Source: Chryseobacterium indologenes
Lineage (GTDB): Bacteria; Bacteroidota; Bacteroidia; Flavobacteriales; Weeksellaceae
Direction: 5' to 3'
Assembly: GCF_002025665.1 (NCBI RefSeq)
Contig: NZ_CP018786.1
Location: 2,418,001-2,482,000, forward strand
DNA length: 64,000 nt
The first letter of the stretch is position 1; each line of letters starts with the position of its first letter. The notes below the pieces were generated by a model. The model was not told the DNA's origin. It was given only the letters and a program-made list of their open reading frames with translations, and did not search any database. The position numbers were made by a program, and so were the translations under genes. Positions 17,412-25,835 of this stretch are shown here, piece by piece.

Positions 17412-17447
17412 AAAAAATCCTTTTTAAGCATTGCTTAAAAAGGATTT
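17412..17447 (-). terminator. Rho-independent terminator (minus strand)
   Basis: 17433-17447 and 17415-17429 form a perfect 15-bp stem with a 3-nt loop; read on the minus strand it ends in a T-run (17412-17417). It terminates the dioxygenase transcript. The rest of the 260-bp gap 17227-17486 shows nothing else. Confidence 0.9.
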
Positions 17448-17486
17448 ACGATTGATTGATGTTCAAAATGCTAACTAACCAGCATA

Positions 17487-18584
17487 TTAAAATTGTTGAA
17501 AGTTTTTACCCAAATGCTCTTCTATTACAAAGAACGGATCTTCTGTAAGCGTGTGTGCTCTCATATCAATAAGACTCACTTTACTCATCATACGAAGCAT
17601 AATTCTTCTCTCGCACGGCTGTTCTATACCGTCAATATTTCTTACGCCCGCACGGAATGCCGACCTCCCATGAGCGCATAAATGATTATTAACCAGAATA
17701 ACATCTCCTGCCTGAGGAGTAAACCCGGAGTAAATCAAATGTCTGGCTTCTTCCCAGAACTCATGCAGCGTACTTTGAGCTTCCTCAGATTGTCTTATAC
17801 TCGAATTGAAAAGCTGTTCCGCAGCATCAAATCTCATAAACGGAAGACTATAATTACCATACAGTACAGAATCTAACGTCTCTTCTTCATTTTCCGCCGT
17901 TTCCAGGTTAGCATCTTTCGGGATTTTATAAATACGCTCAAAAAGAGGTCTGTAATTATCCCCGATAGATTCATGAGAACGGATAGAGTAAAGCGTAGAA
18001 GGAACCTGTTCCTCATTTCTTACATACATAAAGCTTAAATAATCTGCCTGATGTTTCAGAAAAGCATCTTCTGTGTGTACATATAAATCTGTTGAAGATC
18101 CTGATCCGGTTTGTGTTTCCTTCATTTTTTCGTCAGGAATAATAGCGTGGATCAATCCGCCGCCTTTACGCTGTGAATAATATTGTACAGGTTTTGAAGG
18201 AAGTGCCCCATGAATAAGTGCACACGCAAAACCATATAAATTAAATTTTGAATAATCTGCCGCCTGCCAATTCGGAGGGGTAGATCCTATATCCTCCTGA
18301 TCTATATCCATTAATCCTGTAAAGATCAGTGCACCATACTGATTTTTTGAAAAGTCACTCGCAAAATCAGCCGCTATGTTTAAAATTCTCTCCGGTAAGA
18401 AATAAGACGCCAGCTGATGTACATGCTTTATAAAATCACGGTTTTCATAATTGTCATACTTTTTCTGAAGATGCAATGCCGCATCTTTTATCATTCTTCT
18501 TTCCTGAGAGGTGACTTCTATGACCGTAGGAAGCAGTTTTACCGCTGTTAAACAGTCTTTATCTAAAATTTCTGTAGAATTCAT
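17487..18584 (-). CDS. Clavaminate-synthase-like Fe(II)/2-oxoglutarate dioxygenase, probable L-lysine 4-hydroxylase
   Basis: 365 residues, cytosolic. The iron facial triad is visible as HTE at 170-172 and the distal histidine H305 in NNHLCAHGRSAF; arginines about 25 residues later (RRIMLRMM) supply the 2-oxoglutarate contact. Length and motif spacing fit the AsnO/clavaminate-synthase-like group that hydroxylates free amino acids (asparagine, arginine, lysine). Characterised lysine dioxygenases from Bacteroidota (the KDO group from Chitinophaga and Flavobacterium) are 4-hydroxylases. It is divergent from the siderophore operon by 216 bp. I infer it makes 4-hydroxylysine for that pathway; arginine or asparagine as substrate is the alternative. 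Confidence 0.72.
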   Translation of the reverse strand: MNSTEILDKDCLTAVKLLPTVIEVTSQERRMIKDAALHLQKKYDNYENRDFIKHVHQLASYFLPERILNIAADFASDFSKNQYGALIFTGLMDIDQEDIGSTPPNWQAADYSKFNLYGFACALIHGALPSKPVQYYSQRKGGGLIHAIIPDEKMKETQTGSGSSTDLYVHTEDAFLKHQADYLSFMYVRNEEQVPSTLYSIRSHESIGDNYRPLFERIYKIPKDANLETAENEEETLDSVLYGNYSLPFMRFDAAEQLFNSSIRQSEEAQSTLHEFWEEARHLIYSGFTPQAGDVILVNNHLCAHGRSAFRAGVRNIDGIEQPCERRIMLRMMSKVSLIDMRAHTLTEDPFFVIEEHLGKNFQQF

Positions 18585-18593
18585 TAAAAAAAA

Positions 18594-18623
18594 TTTGGTG
18601 TTAAGTAATAATTTTTATCTTTG
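18594..18623 (+). promoter_or_regulatory. Candidate promoter of the siderophore operon
   Basis: TTTG at 18594-18597 and TATCTTTG at 18616-18623 are separated by 18 bp. This would give a leader of about 170 nt before the decarboxylase gene. The leader contains GATATA-N8-TATATC at 18730-18749, a possible operator. Confidence 0.5.
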
Positions 18624-18655
18624 TTTTTAATTATTCTAAATAACAATAGCTGGTT

Positions 18656-18686
18656 CAAATTTAGTAATAATTACGTAATCACCAAA
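18656..18686 (-). promoter_or_regulatory. Candidate promoter of the dioxygenase gene with central palindrome
   Basis: On the minus strand a TTTG -33 (18683-18686) and TAAATTTG -7 (18656-18663) are 19 bp apart. The perfect palindrome ATTACGTAAT (18670-18679) lies between them, where a bound repressor would block the polymerase. An iron-responsive regulator is the obvious candidate but no canonical Fur box was recognised. Confidence 0.5.
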
Positions 18687-18800
18687 TAAAATATAATAAA
18701 AAATGTAAAATTTAAAAACATGACTATCAGATATATATAATCGTATATCGAAAAAACCACAACAACTCACAGATTTAAAAAATCACATTACAAAACTTTT

Positions 18801-20327
18801 ATGAACAACAATTTAATATCCCTAGAAGAGCTCGCAAGCACCACTTCACCTCACATTTCGGGGAATTTTGGGAATATTTTTCATCCTGACAATTATGATC
18901 ATTATCGTAATGCTGTCAATAGTACTTTAGACCTGGTTCAGGAATTTCTTCACAGAAACAACAAACCTTTCAGTGGTATAGAAGCCCAAACAATGAAAGG
19001 AATGGTACAACAGATAGACCTTAATCAAAAACTTTCCAATTATAATGAGCTTCTGGCAGAAGTAGATGATATTTATGTAAAGCATGCCACAGCTTTTCAC
19101 TTACCACAATATGTAGCTCACCTTAACTGTCCTGTGGTAATCCCGGCATTGGCAGGAGAAATTCTTGTAAGTGCCATCAATTCTTCACAGGATACTTATG
19201 ATCAGAGTGCCGGAGGAACCTTCATGGAGAGAAAACTGATCGACTGGACTGCCGGTCAGATCGGATATAATACGAATGAAAGTGACGGTGTTTTCACCGC
19301 AGGGGGCTCACAGAGTAATTTAATGGGACTGGTCATGATGCGTGACTGTTTTTCTCAGAAAAGATATAATCACAACATTAAAATGGATGGTCTGCCAGCG
19401 GAGGCAAGCCGTTTCAGAATATTTGTTTCAGATAAATCTCACTTCAGTAATCTGAAAAACGCTTCCATTATGGGACTGGGTGAGAAAAGTATTGTTAAAG
19501 TTCCTACCGATGACCGCTTCCGTATGGACATTTCTCTTTTGAAAAAATACATTAAGAGAGAAGAACAATTAGGAAATATCCCAATTGGGATTGTGGCTAC
19601 AGCCGGAACTACAGACTTTGGAAATATTGATCCACTGGAAGATATCGCCAATATTGCAGAACAGTATAATATATGGATGCACGTAGATGCCGCTTACGGT
19701 TGTGCTTTACTATTAAGTGAAAAATACCGTAATCTGATTAATGGTATTGAAAGAGCAGATTCTGTAACGATTGATTACCACAAATCATTCTTCCAGCCTA
19801 TCAGCAGCAGTGCTTTTATTGTTAAGAATAAAAAAGAACTGTTAATTCTTAAACATCACGCCGATTATCTGAATCCTAAAGAAATGGACGAAGAAGAAAT
19901 TCCGGCACAGATCAATAAATCCATTACCCAGAGTACGAGAAGATTTGATGCTTTAAAACTTTGGTTTACCATAAGAATGATGGGGAAAGAACAGTTGGCA
20001 GAATATACAGATACAGTGATTGATCTTACCAAAGATGTTGCTGCAATGATTACGGAAGATGCAGATTTTGAACTCCTTTCAGATTCTGACTTAAGTGTTC
20101 TTGTTTTCAGATATGTAAATCCTGAAATCAGTGATCTGAATGCCTTGAATCAATACATCAAGATGAAACTGTTCTACAGCGGGGAAATCCTTGTAGCCAG
20201 TACCAAAGTGGATGGGAACTTCTATCTGAAGTTTACGTTCCTGAATCCGATTACGACCACGGAAGACATTCATCAAATTCTCACCACAATCAAAAATCAT
20301 GGAAAAGACTTTAATTCAGAAAAATAG
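18801..20327 (+). CDS. PLP-dependent group II decarboxylase of siderophore biosynthesis (DesA-like)
   Basis: 508 residues. The aspartate that holds the PLP ring nitrogen is in HVDAAYG near 294-300, and the Schiff-base lysine is K328 in DYHKSFF. FTAGGSQSNL near 170-179 is the family phosphate-binding signature. Group II decarboxylases of this type make diamines (cadaverine, putrescine, diaminopropane) for NIS siderophores, as DesA does for desferrioxamine. It is the first gene of the operon and overlaps the NIS synthetase-GNAT gene by 29 bp. With the divergent hydroxylase, the likely substrate is 4-hydroxylysine and the product 3-hydroxycadaverine; plain lysine is the alternative. Confidence 0.88.
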   Translation: MNNNLISLEELASTTSPHISGNFGNIFHPDNYDHYRNAVNSTLDLVQEFLHRNNKPFSGIEAQTMKGMVQQIDLNQKLSNYNELLAEVDDIYVKHATAFHLPQYVAHLNCPVVIPALAGEILVSAINSSQDTYDQSAGGTFMERKLIDWTAGQIGYNTNESDGVFTAGGSQSNLMGLVMMRDCFSQKRYNHNIKMDGLPAEASRFRIFVSDKSHFSNLKNASIMGLGEKSIVKVPTDDRFRMDISLLKKYIKREEQLGNIPIGIVATAGTTDFGNIDPLEDIANIAEQYNIWMHVDAAYGCALLLSEKYRNLINGIERADSVTIDYHKSFFQPISSSAFIVKNKKELLILKHHADYLNPKEMDEEEIPAQINKSITQSTRRFDALKLWFTIRMMGKEQLAEYTDTVIDLTKDVAAMITEDADFELLSDSDLSVLVFRYVNPEISDLNALNQYIKMKLFYSGEILVASTKVDGNFYLKFTFLNPITTTEDIHQILTTIKNHGKDFNSEK

Positions 20328-22707
20328 AACAGGAGAAAAAGCCCGGGAAATTACCTTCAGAATTCTGTTGAACGGAATGCTGAGAGAACTGGGAAACGGA
20401 AAATTCTATCAGGGCGTTCCGAAATATGATCTTCTTACAGCAAAAGCTCTTCAAAATAGTGATTATTCATTGTTTATGAGGTTTGAAATGAAGAAAAGCG
20501 GACTGTTTTTATTTGCTCCGGTTTCTTATCGTTCCGAAACTCTTTTTCATGAATACGGACCTGTTTTGTGGGCGGTAGATCACCAAAATCAGGAAGTTTT
20601 TGAAGTGAATGATCAAAAGCTTACTGAACTGGTTTACAGAGAACTTTCTGAGACTACAAACGAAACAGGTTTCAGAAATTTTGTGGAAAGAATTCAAAGC
20701 AGCTTAAGAAATTTGGAATTGACAACAGAAGCTTGTCTTCAGGATGATCAGCTTTTAACCTATTCTTTCCTTGAATCCGAACAGATGCTTCCTGCCGGAC
20801 ACAATCTACACCCTTTCACCAAATCAAGAATGGGATTCTCTGAGGAAGAACAGTTGTTATACGGTCCCGAATTCGGAAAAGGATTTCAGCTGGATTATTT
20901 CCTGATTCATAAAGACTGTATCACAGAAAAATCCCTTCCGGGAATTTCTGCAAAGGAAATCTTCGAAAAATGGACTTCTTTACCGGAAAGCTACGATTTT
21001 GAAAACACAAATGATTTTTATATAGTTCCATGCCATCCATGGGAAGCACAATATCTTTTATCAACCGAAGAATATCCTGAAATGCTTGGTTCCGGAAAAA
21101 TTATTCACATAGGACCTTTGGGGGAGGATTTTTATGCAACTTCTTCTATAAGAACAGTATATAATCCGGACTTTAGCTGGATGTTAAAGTTCTCTTTGCA
21201 TGTTTTAATGACAGGCTCTGTAAGAACAAACAGCTTAAAAGATCTCAACAGAGGATATGCTTCGGCAATATGGTGGCAGCATCAAAAAGCTTCATTTGAA
21301 CAAAACTTCCCGAATTTTAAATTATTGCTGGAACCTTCCACGTTAAGCGTTCATTATGGAGGAAAGAATATGGACAGTCTGAATATACTGCTCCGTGAAA
21401 ATCCTTTTTCAAATGAAGACAAGGTGATTCTATTAGCAAGACTTTGCCAGGATGAATCTACAGACGGGTTTAATTTTACGACGCACTTCTTTAAAAATGT
21501 AGCCAATCAATTGGGTGTAGATGCAGAAAAAGCAGCTATTATTTGGTTTGAAAAGTATGTAAACTTATTGCTTTCTCCTTTAAACAGGTTGTATGATCAA
21601 TTAGGCATGGCTCCTGAAGTTCATCAGCAAAACTTACTTGTTCAATTGGATAATCAACTTCTTCCTGAATCTATTTATGTGAGAGACGGACAGGGGTATT
21701 TAATCAAAGAAAGCTTTAAAGGAAAATATGAATCTCTGATTAAAGATTATCCTGAAGTTGAAGATCTTTTCATTAGGGATGAGCGCCTTCTGGACATTAT
21801 TTCACACCACCTTCTGGTAAGTAACCTGAGCGCACTGATTGCTTCAATAGGCAAAACAGGTCTGGTTAAGGAAAGAAGACTGATTCATATTCTGTACAGG
21901 GAGTTTGAAAATCTTTATGAAACTGAACCTTCCTCATTAACGGATTATGCTTTGAATCAAAGATATTGGGCAGTAAAATCAAACCTTCAGTCGGCGGTTG
22001 CTGATGTAGACGGAGGCGTGAACGCTTCTTCAATTTCTTATGCTAAAGTTCCGAACCTTCTTCACAAACATTTCTTCTCGGATCAGTTAATCAATCCGCA
22101 GGGAACAGAAGTTTTCTTTAAAAGATATTTCCAGAAAGAGGACGTAACGATGAGTATGCGTCCTATAGATCTTGAAAATGACCTTGAAATGCTTCATGAA
22201 TGGTTCAACCGTGAACATGCCGTAAAAATTTGGCAGATGAACTGGCCCATTGACGAGCTGGAAACGTATTACAGACTAATGCTTCCAAGCGATGAAGCTC
22301 ACAGTTATATCATCGCAGGTAACGATGAACCATCATGTAATATTGAGGTGTATTGGGCTTGCAGAGATATTGTAGGTGATTATTACGAAGTGCTGCCAAC
22401 AGATTACGGTACACACCAGTTTATTGCACCTATTGATCCTAAAAAGAAATTTGTATCTCCGTCTACTCAATCTATGGTTGACTATGTTTTTGCACAGCCA
22501 CAGGTAGGAAAAATGGTAGGAGAAGGATCTGTTGACTCGCTTGCGTCTATGATGAATAAAGCCCATGTAGGATTCAAAGTAGATAAAGTAATAGAAATGC
22601 CTCATAAAAAAGCCAATCTGAACTTCTGTTACAGAGAATGGTATTGGGAAAAATTCCCACAGAATAAAGAGGTACAAATCACCACAAACATCACAAAAAA
22701 TGACTAA
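20299..22707 (+). CDS. NIS siderophore synthetase fused to a GNAT acyltransferase
   Basis: 802 residues. Residues 1-600 are an IucA/IucC-type synthetase: the ATP/citrate-site segments GHNLHPFTKSRMGF (167-180), PCHPW (near 244) and SSIRT (near 281), then the ferric-reductase-like C-terminal subdomain. Residues about 615-800 are a complete siderophore-type GNAT (IucB/DesC/RhbD-like; SMRPIDLENDLEMLHEWFN start and a late FCYREWYWEKFP end). The synthetase adenylates a carboxylate (citrate or similar) and condenses it with an amine; the GNAT acylates an N-hydroxylated diamine. The fusion puts acylation and condensation in one protein. It overlaps neighbours on both sides (29 and 8 bp). Confidence 0.9.
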   Translation: MEKTLIQKNRTGEKAREITFRILLNGMLRELGNGKFYQGVPKYDLLTAKALQNSDYSLFMRFEMKKSGLFLFAPVSYRSETLFHEYGPVLWAVDHQNQEVFEVNDQKLTELVYRELSETTNETGFRNFVERIQSSLRNLELTTEACLQDDQLLTYSFLESEQMLPAGHNLHPFTKSRMGFSEEEQLLYGPEFGKGFQLDYFLIHKDCITEKSLPGISAKEIFEKWTSLPESYDFENTNDFYIVPCHPWEAQYLLSTEEYPEMLGSGKIIHIGPLGEDFYATSSIRTVYNPDFSWMLKFSLHVLMTGSVRTNSLKDLNRGYASAIWWQHQKASFEQNFPNFKLLLEPSTLSVHYGGKNMDSLNILLRENPFSNEDKVILLARLCQDESTDGFNFTTHFFKNVANQLGVDAEKAAIIWFEKYVNLLLSPLNRLYDQLGMAPEVHQQNLLVQLDNQLLPESIYVRDGQGYLIKESFKGKYESLIKDYPEVEDLFIRDERLLDIISHHLLVSNLSALIASIGKTGLVKERRLIHILYREFENLYETEPSSLTDYALNQRYWAVKSNLQSAVADVDGGVNASSISYAKVPNLLHKHFFSDQLINPQGTEVFFKRYFQKEDVTMSMRPIDLENDLEMLHEWFNREHAVKIWQMNWPIDELETYYRLMLPSDEAHSYIIAGNDEPSCNIEVYWACRDIVGDYYEVLPTDYGTHQFIAPIDPKKKFVSPSTQSMVDYVFAQPQVGKMVGEGSVDSLASMMNKAHVGFKVDKVIEMPHKKANLNFCYREWYWEKFPQNKEVQITTNITKND

Positions 22708-24016
22708 CGAAGCCGTATACAATGTAATAGGCATAGGTATAGGTCCTTTTAATCTGGGACTTGCCGCATTATCTAATCCGATTTCGGAACTGAAAACCCT
22801 TTTCCTGGACCAAAGAGATGGTTTCGACTGGCACCCGGGATTGATGATTGACCATGTAACCCTGCAGACTCCATTTTTATGCGACTGCGTTTCCATGGCT
22901 GATCCTACGAATCCTTTAAGCCTTTTGAATTATTTAAAGGAAACTGGAAGATTGTATAAGTTTTTTATCAGAGAAGATTTTTTCATTCCGAGAAAAGAAT
23001 ACAACCGTTACTGTCAATGGGTAATTGAACAGCTTCCACAATGCCGTTTTTCTACTCAGGTAGCGGATATTATTTATGAAGATGGATTATATCATGTGAC
23101 GACAGTTCACACCAAAACAAAAGAGACGACGGTTTTTAAAACGGAAAGACTGATTTTAGGAACAGGAACACAGCCTCATATTCCTTCTTTTATTCCGAAG
23201 GATGATTCCCGTGTTATTCATACAAGTTCTTATCTGTATAGAAAAGAAGAACTTTTGTCTCAGGGAAAAAAAATAGCGATTATCGGTTCTGGTCAGAGTG
23301 CTGCAGAAGTTTTTTATGACCTTCTTCAAAACAGGAACGAAAAAACACAACTGGGTTGGTATTCCCGTCCGGACAGATTTTTCCCTATGGAATATTCTAA
23401 ACTAACATTGGAGCTTACTTCTCCTGATTATGTAGAATATTTCTACAACAGAAGCGAATCTGCAAGGAAAACCATTTTAAGCAAGCAGCAAGCTCAGTTT
23501 AAAGGAATCAATTACGATCTGATCAATGATATCTATGATTTTATTTATGATCTGAATATCGACAATGCTGATCCTAATCTTAAAATTATTCCTAACAGCC
23601 AGTTGAATAGAGTAGACAACAGCAATCCGGATTTCATCAATCTTGAGTTTACGCAACTTGAACAGGATGTGCCTTATGATCAGGAAGCTGATTATCTGAT
23701 TTTAGGAACAGGATATCGTTATCACGAACCTGCCTTCTTAAAGAATATTCAGGATAGAATCAAGAGAGATTCCAGTGGATTATTTGATGTGAACAGGAAT
23801 TACTCAATAGACCATAACGGAGCTGAAATTTATGTTCTCCATGCTGAAGTACATACCCACAGCTATATTTCTACCGACTTAGGAATGGCGGCTTACCGTA
23901 ATTCCTACATCATCAATGATATTCTGGGAAGAGAGTATTATAAAATTGAAAAGAAAATTGCTTTCCAGGATTTCGATGTAGAAAAATATGCTGATTTACC
24001 AACTGCCAAAATTTAA
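22700..24016 (+). CDS. Lysine/ornithine/diamine N-monooxygenase (IucD/DesB family)
   Basis: 438 residues. FAD site GIGIGPFNLG at 11-20, NADPH site IGSGQSAAE near 196-204, and the substrate-side LGTGYRYHEP near 335-344, the three family signatures in order. It N-hydroxylates a primary amine of the diamine (DesB-like) to prepare a hydroxamate. The preceding decarboxylase argues for a free diamine rather than an amino acid as substrate. It overlaps the upstream gene by 8 bp and is followed by the second NIS synthetase after a 7-bp gap. No missing key residue was seen. Confidence 0.92.
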   Translation: MTNEAVYNVIGIGIGPFNLGLAALSNPISELKTLFLDQRDGFDWHPGLMIDHVTLQTPFLCDCVSMADPTNPLSLLNYLKETGRLYKFFIREDFFIPRKEYNRYCQWVIEQLPQCRFSTQVADIIYEDGLYHVTTVHTKTKETTVFKTERLILGTGTQPHIPSFIPKDDSRVIHTSSYLYRKEELLSQGKKIAIIGSGQSAAEVFYDLLQNRNEKTQLGWYSRPDRFFPMEYSKLTLELTSPDYVEYFYNRSESARKTILSKQQAQFKGINYDLINDIYDFIYDLNIDNADPNLKIIPNSQLNRVDNSNPDFINLEFTQLEQDVPYDQEADYLILGTGYRYHEPAFLKNIQDRIKRDSSGLFDVNRNYSIDHNGAEIYVLHAEVHTHSYISTDLGMAAYRNSYIINDILGREYYKIEKKIAFQDFDVEKYADLPTAKI

Positions 24017-24023
24017 TCAAAAA

Positions 24024-25835
24024 ATGAACACCAACTTAAAAAATACAATAAGCCAGGAAAACTGGAATCAGGCCAACAGAAACCTAATGGCCAAAACCAT
24101 CGCAGAACTGATGCACGAAGAGCTTCTAAAACCTGTGGTAACCTTTGAAAATAAAAACGGATATACTGTTTTTACCCTTGAAACCGGAGTTGAAAATATT
24201 GTCTACAGCTTCCGCGGACAGGAAAGAATGATGGATTACTGGCATATTGATAAAGACAGCATTACAAAAACAGAAAACGGTGAAGAGCTGTCTTCAGTAG
24301 ATGTAGCAGCTTTCTTTCTGGAAATGCAGACTGTTTTTGACTTAGATCCTTATACGATTGCAAGATACACGGAAGAATTATTGCATACTTTGTATTGTGA
24401 TGCTTTAATTTTATCAAGAGGAGTGATGTCTTCAAAAGATCTTGCGGATGCAGATTATCAAACTGTAGAACACAATATGACCGGACATCCGTGGGTCATT
24501 GTGAACAAAAGCCGATTAGGTTTTTCTCCAAGAGATCTGAAAACATACGCTCCTGAAGCCGATGAAAATTTAAAAGTAATCTGGCTGGCCTCTCATAAAA
24601 GCAGATCATCATTCCAGTCTTTGGAACATATCAACAGAGATGAGTTTTACCGTGCAGAAATAGGAGAGGATTTATATAATGATTTTCAGCAACAGTTGTT
24701 AAACAAAAGAAAAGTTGTCGAAGATTATCACTTTATCCCAGTACATCCATGGCAGTGGGAGCATAAGCTTCAGATTCATTTTGCCGGAGATATTGCTTCA
24801 GGAATTTTAATCCAATTAGGTGAGGGTAGTGATACGTACAGTCCACAGCAGAGTATCCGTACTCTATTCAATGTAGATCATCCTAAAAAGAGATACCTGA
24901 AAACGGCTGTTTCTATTCTGAGTACAGGAAATATCAGAGGATTATCACCTAAGCAGATGAAAATTGCTCCGGCTATTACAGACTGGGTAAAAGGCTTGAT
25001 TAAAGATGATGCTTACCTTGAAAACAAAGAGACTATTTTCTTAGGTGAAGAGGCTGCCATCACATATCTGCATCCACAATATGGAGCTATTGCGAGCGTA
25101 CCTTATCAATATAATGAATTCCTTGGAGCATTATGGAGAGAAAGTGCTGAAAATTATCTGAAAGAAGATGAGCAAATGGTAACCATGGCTTCTTTACTAT
25201 ATGTAGATGAGAGCGGAGTTCCATTGGTTCAGGCATTTGCTGAAAAAGCAGGAGTGAGCATTAAAGAATGGATTGAAAGCTATCTTGATGCCTATCTTAC
25301 GCCTTTGCTACATATCTATTACACGCATTCATTATGTGTAACGCCACACGGAGAAAACATTATGGTGGTTCTGAAGAACGGAGTTCCGAAGAGAATCGTA
25401 ATCAAAGATTTTGTGGATGATATTGTACTTACTACAGAAGCCAGAGAAAAGCTTCCTGCACACCTTGCAGATGGTTTGATTCAGTCTTCCAATAAAGAAA
25501 ATATCCCGTTGTTTATTTTGTTGGGAGTTTTTGATGCTTTCTTCAGATATCTGTCGAATGCGCTGCATACCTATTCCAACTTTAATGAAGAGACATTCTG
25601 GGAACTAGTTCACAACTGTGTAGAAAATTATAAAGCTGAGAATACCCACCTTCAGGAAAGATACGAAAAGTATGACCTGTACGTGCCGGCATTCAAAAGA
25701 TTCTATATCAACAGTCTGCGTCTGAAAAATAACGGTTACAGCGAAAATAAAGCATTTGCCATTCCGAGAAAAGACGGAGCATTGCCTAACCCACTTTATC
25801 AGATTGCCAATAAAAATTCAGTAGCAGCAGTATGA
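24024..25835 (+). CDS. Second NIS siderophore synthetase (IucC/DesD-like)
   Basis: 603 residues from the ATG at 24024; an in-frame ATG at 23988 would add 12 residues inside the upstream gene and is less likely. Motifs: GHPWVIVNKSRLGFS near 153-167, PVHPWQWEH near 238-246, QSIRTLF near 276-282 and PHGENIMVVL near 441-450. It adenylates a carboxylate and forms an amide with the amine of the hydroxamate arm. Two synthetases in one locus are expected when both ends of citrate are used, or when a dimer is closed. It overlaps the MATE exporter gene by 4 bp. Confidence 0.92.
   Translation: MNTNLKNTISQENWNQANRNLMAKTIAELMHEELLKPVVTFENKNGYTVFTLETGVENIVYSFRGQERMMDYWHIDKDSITKTENGEELSSVDVAAFFLEMQTVFDLDPYTIARYTEELLHTLYCDALILSRGVMSSKDLADADYQTVEHNMTGHPWVIVNKSRLGFSPRDLKTYAPEADENLKVIWLASHKSRSSFQSLEHINRDEFYRAEIGEDLYNDFQQQLLNKRKVVEDYHFIPVHPWQWEHKLQIHFAGDIASGILIQLGEGSDTYSPQQSIRTLFNVDHPKKRYLKTAVSILSTGNIRGLSPKQMKIAPAITDWVKGLIKDDAYLENKETIFLGEEAAITYLHPQYGAIASVPYQYNEFLGALWRESAENYLKEDEQMVTMASLLYVDESGVPLVQAFAEKAGVSIKEWIESYLDAYLTPLLHIYYTHSLCVTPHGENIMVVLKNGVPKRIVIKDFVDDIVLTTEAREKLPAHLADGLIQSSNKENIPLFILLGVFDAFFRYLSNALHTYSNFNEETFWELVHNCVENYKAENTHLQERYEKYDLYVPAFKRFYINSLRLKNNGYSENKAFAIPRKDGALPNPLYQIANKNSVAAV

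Noticed and set aside
22333..22896. 187-codon minus-strand ORF
   Set aside because: It lies opposite the well-supported GNAT domain and monooxygenase start, has odd composition and no recognisable motif. It is a shadow of the coding strand.
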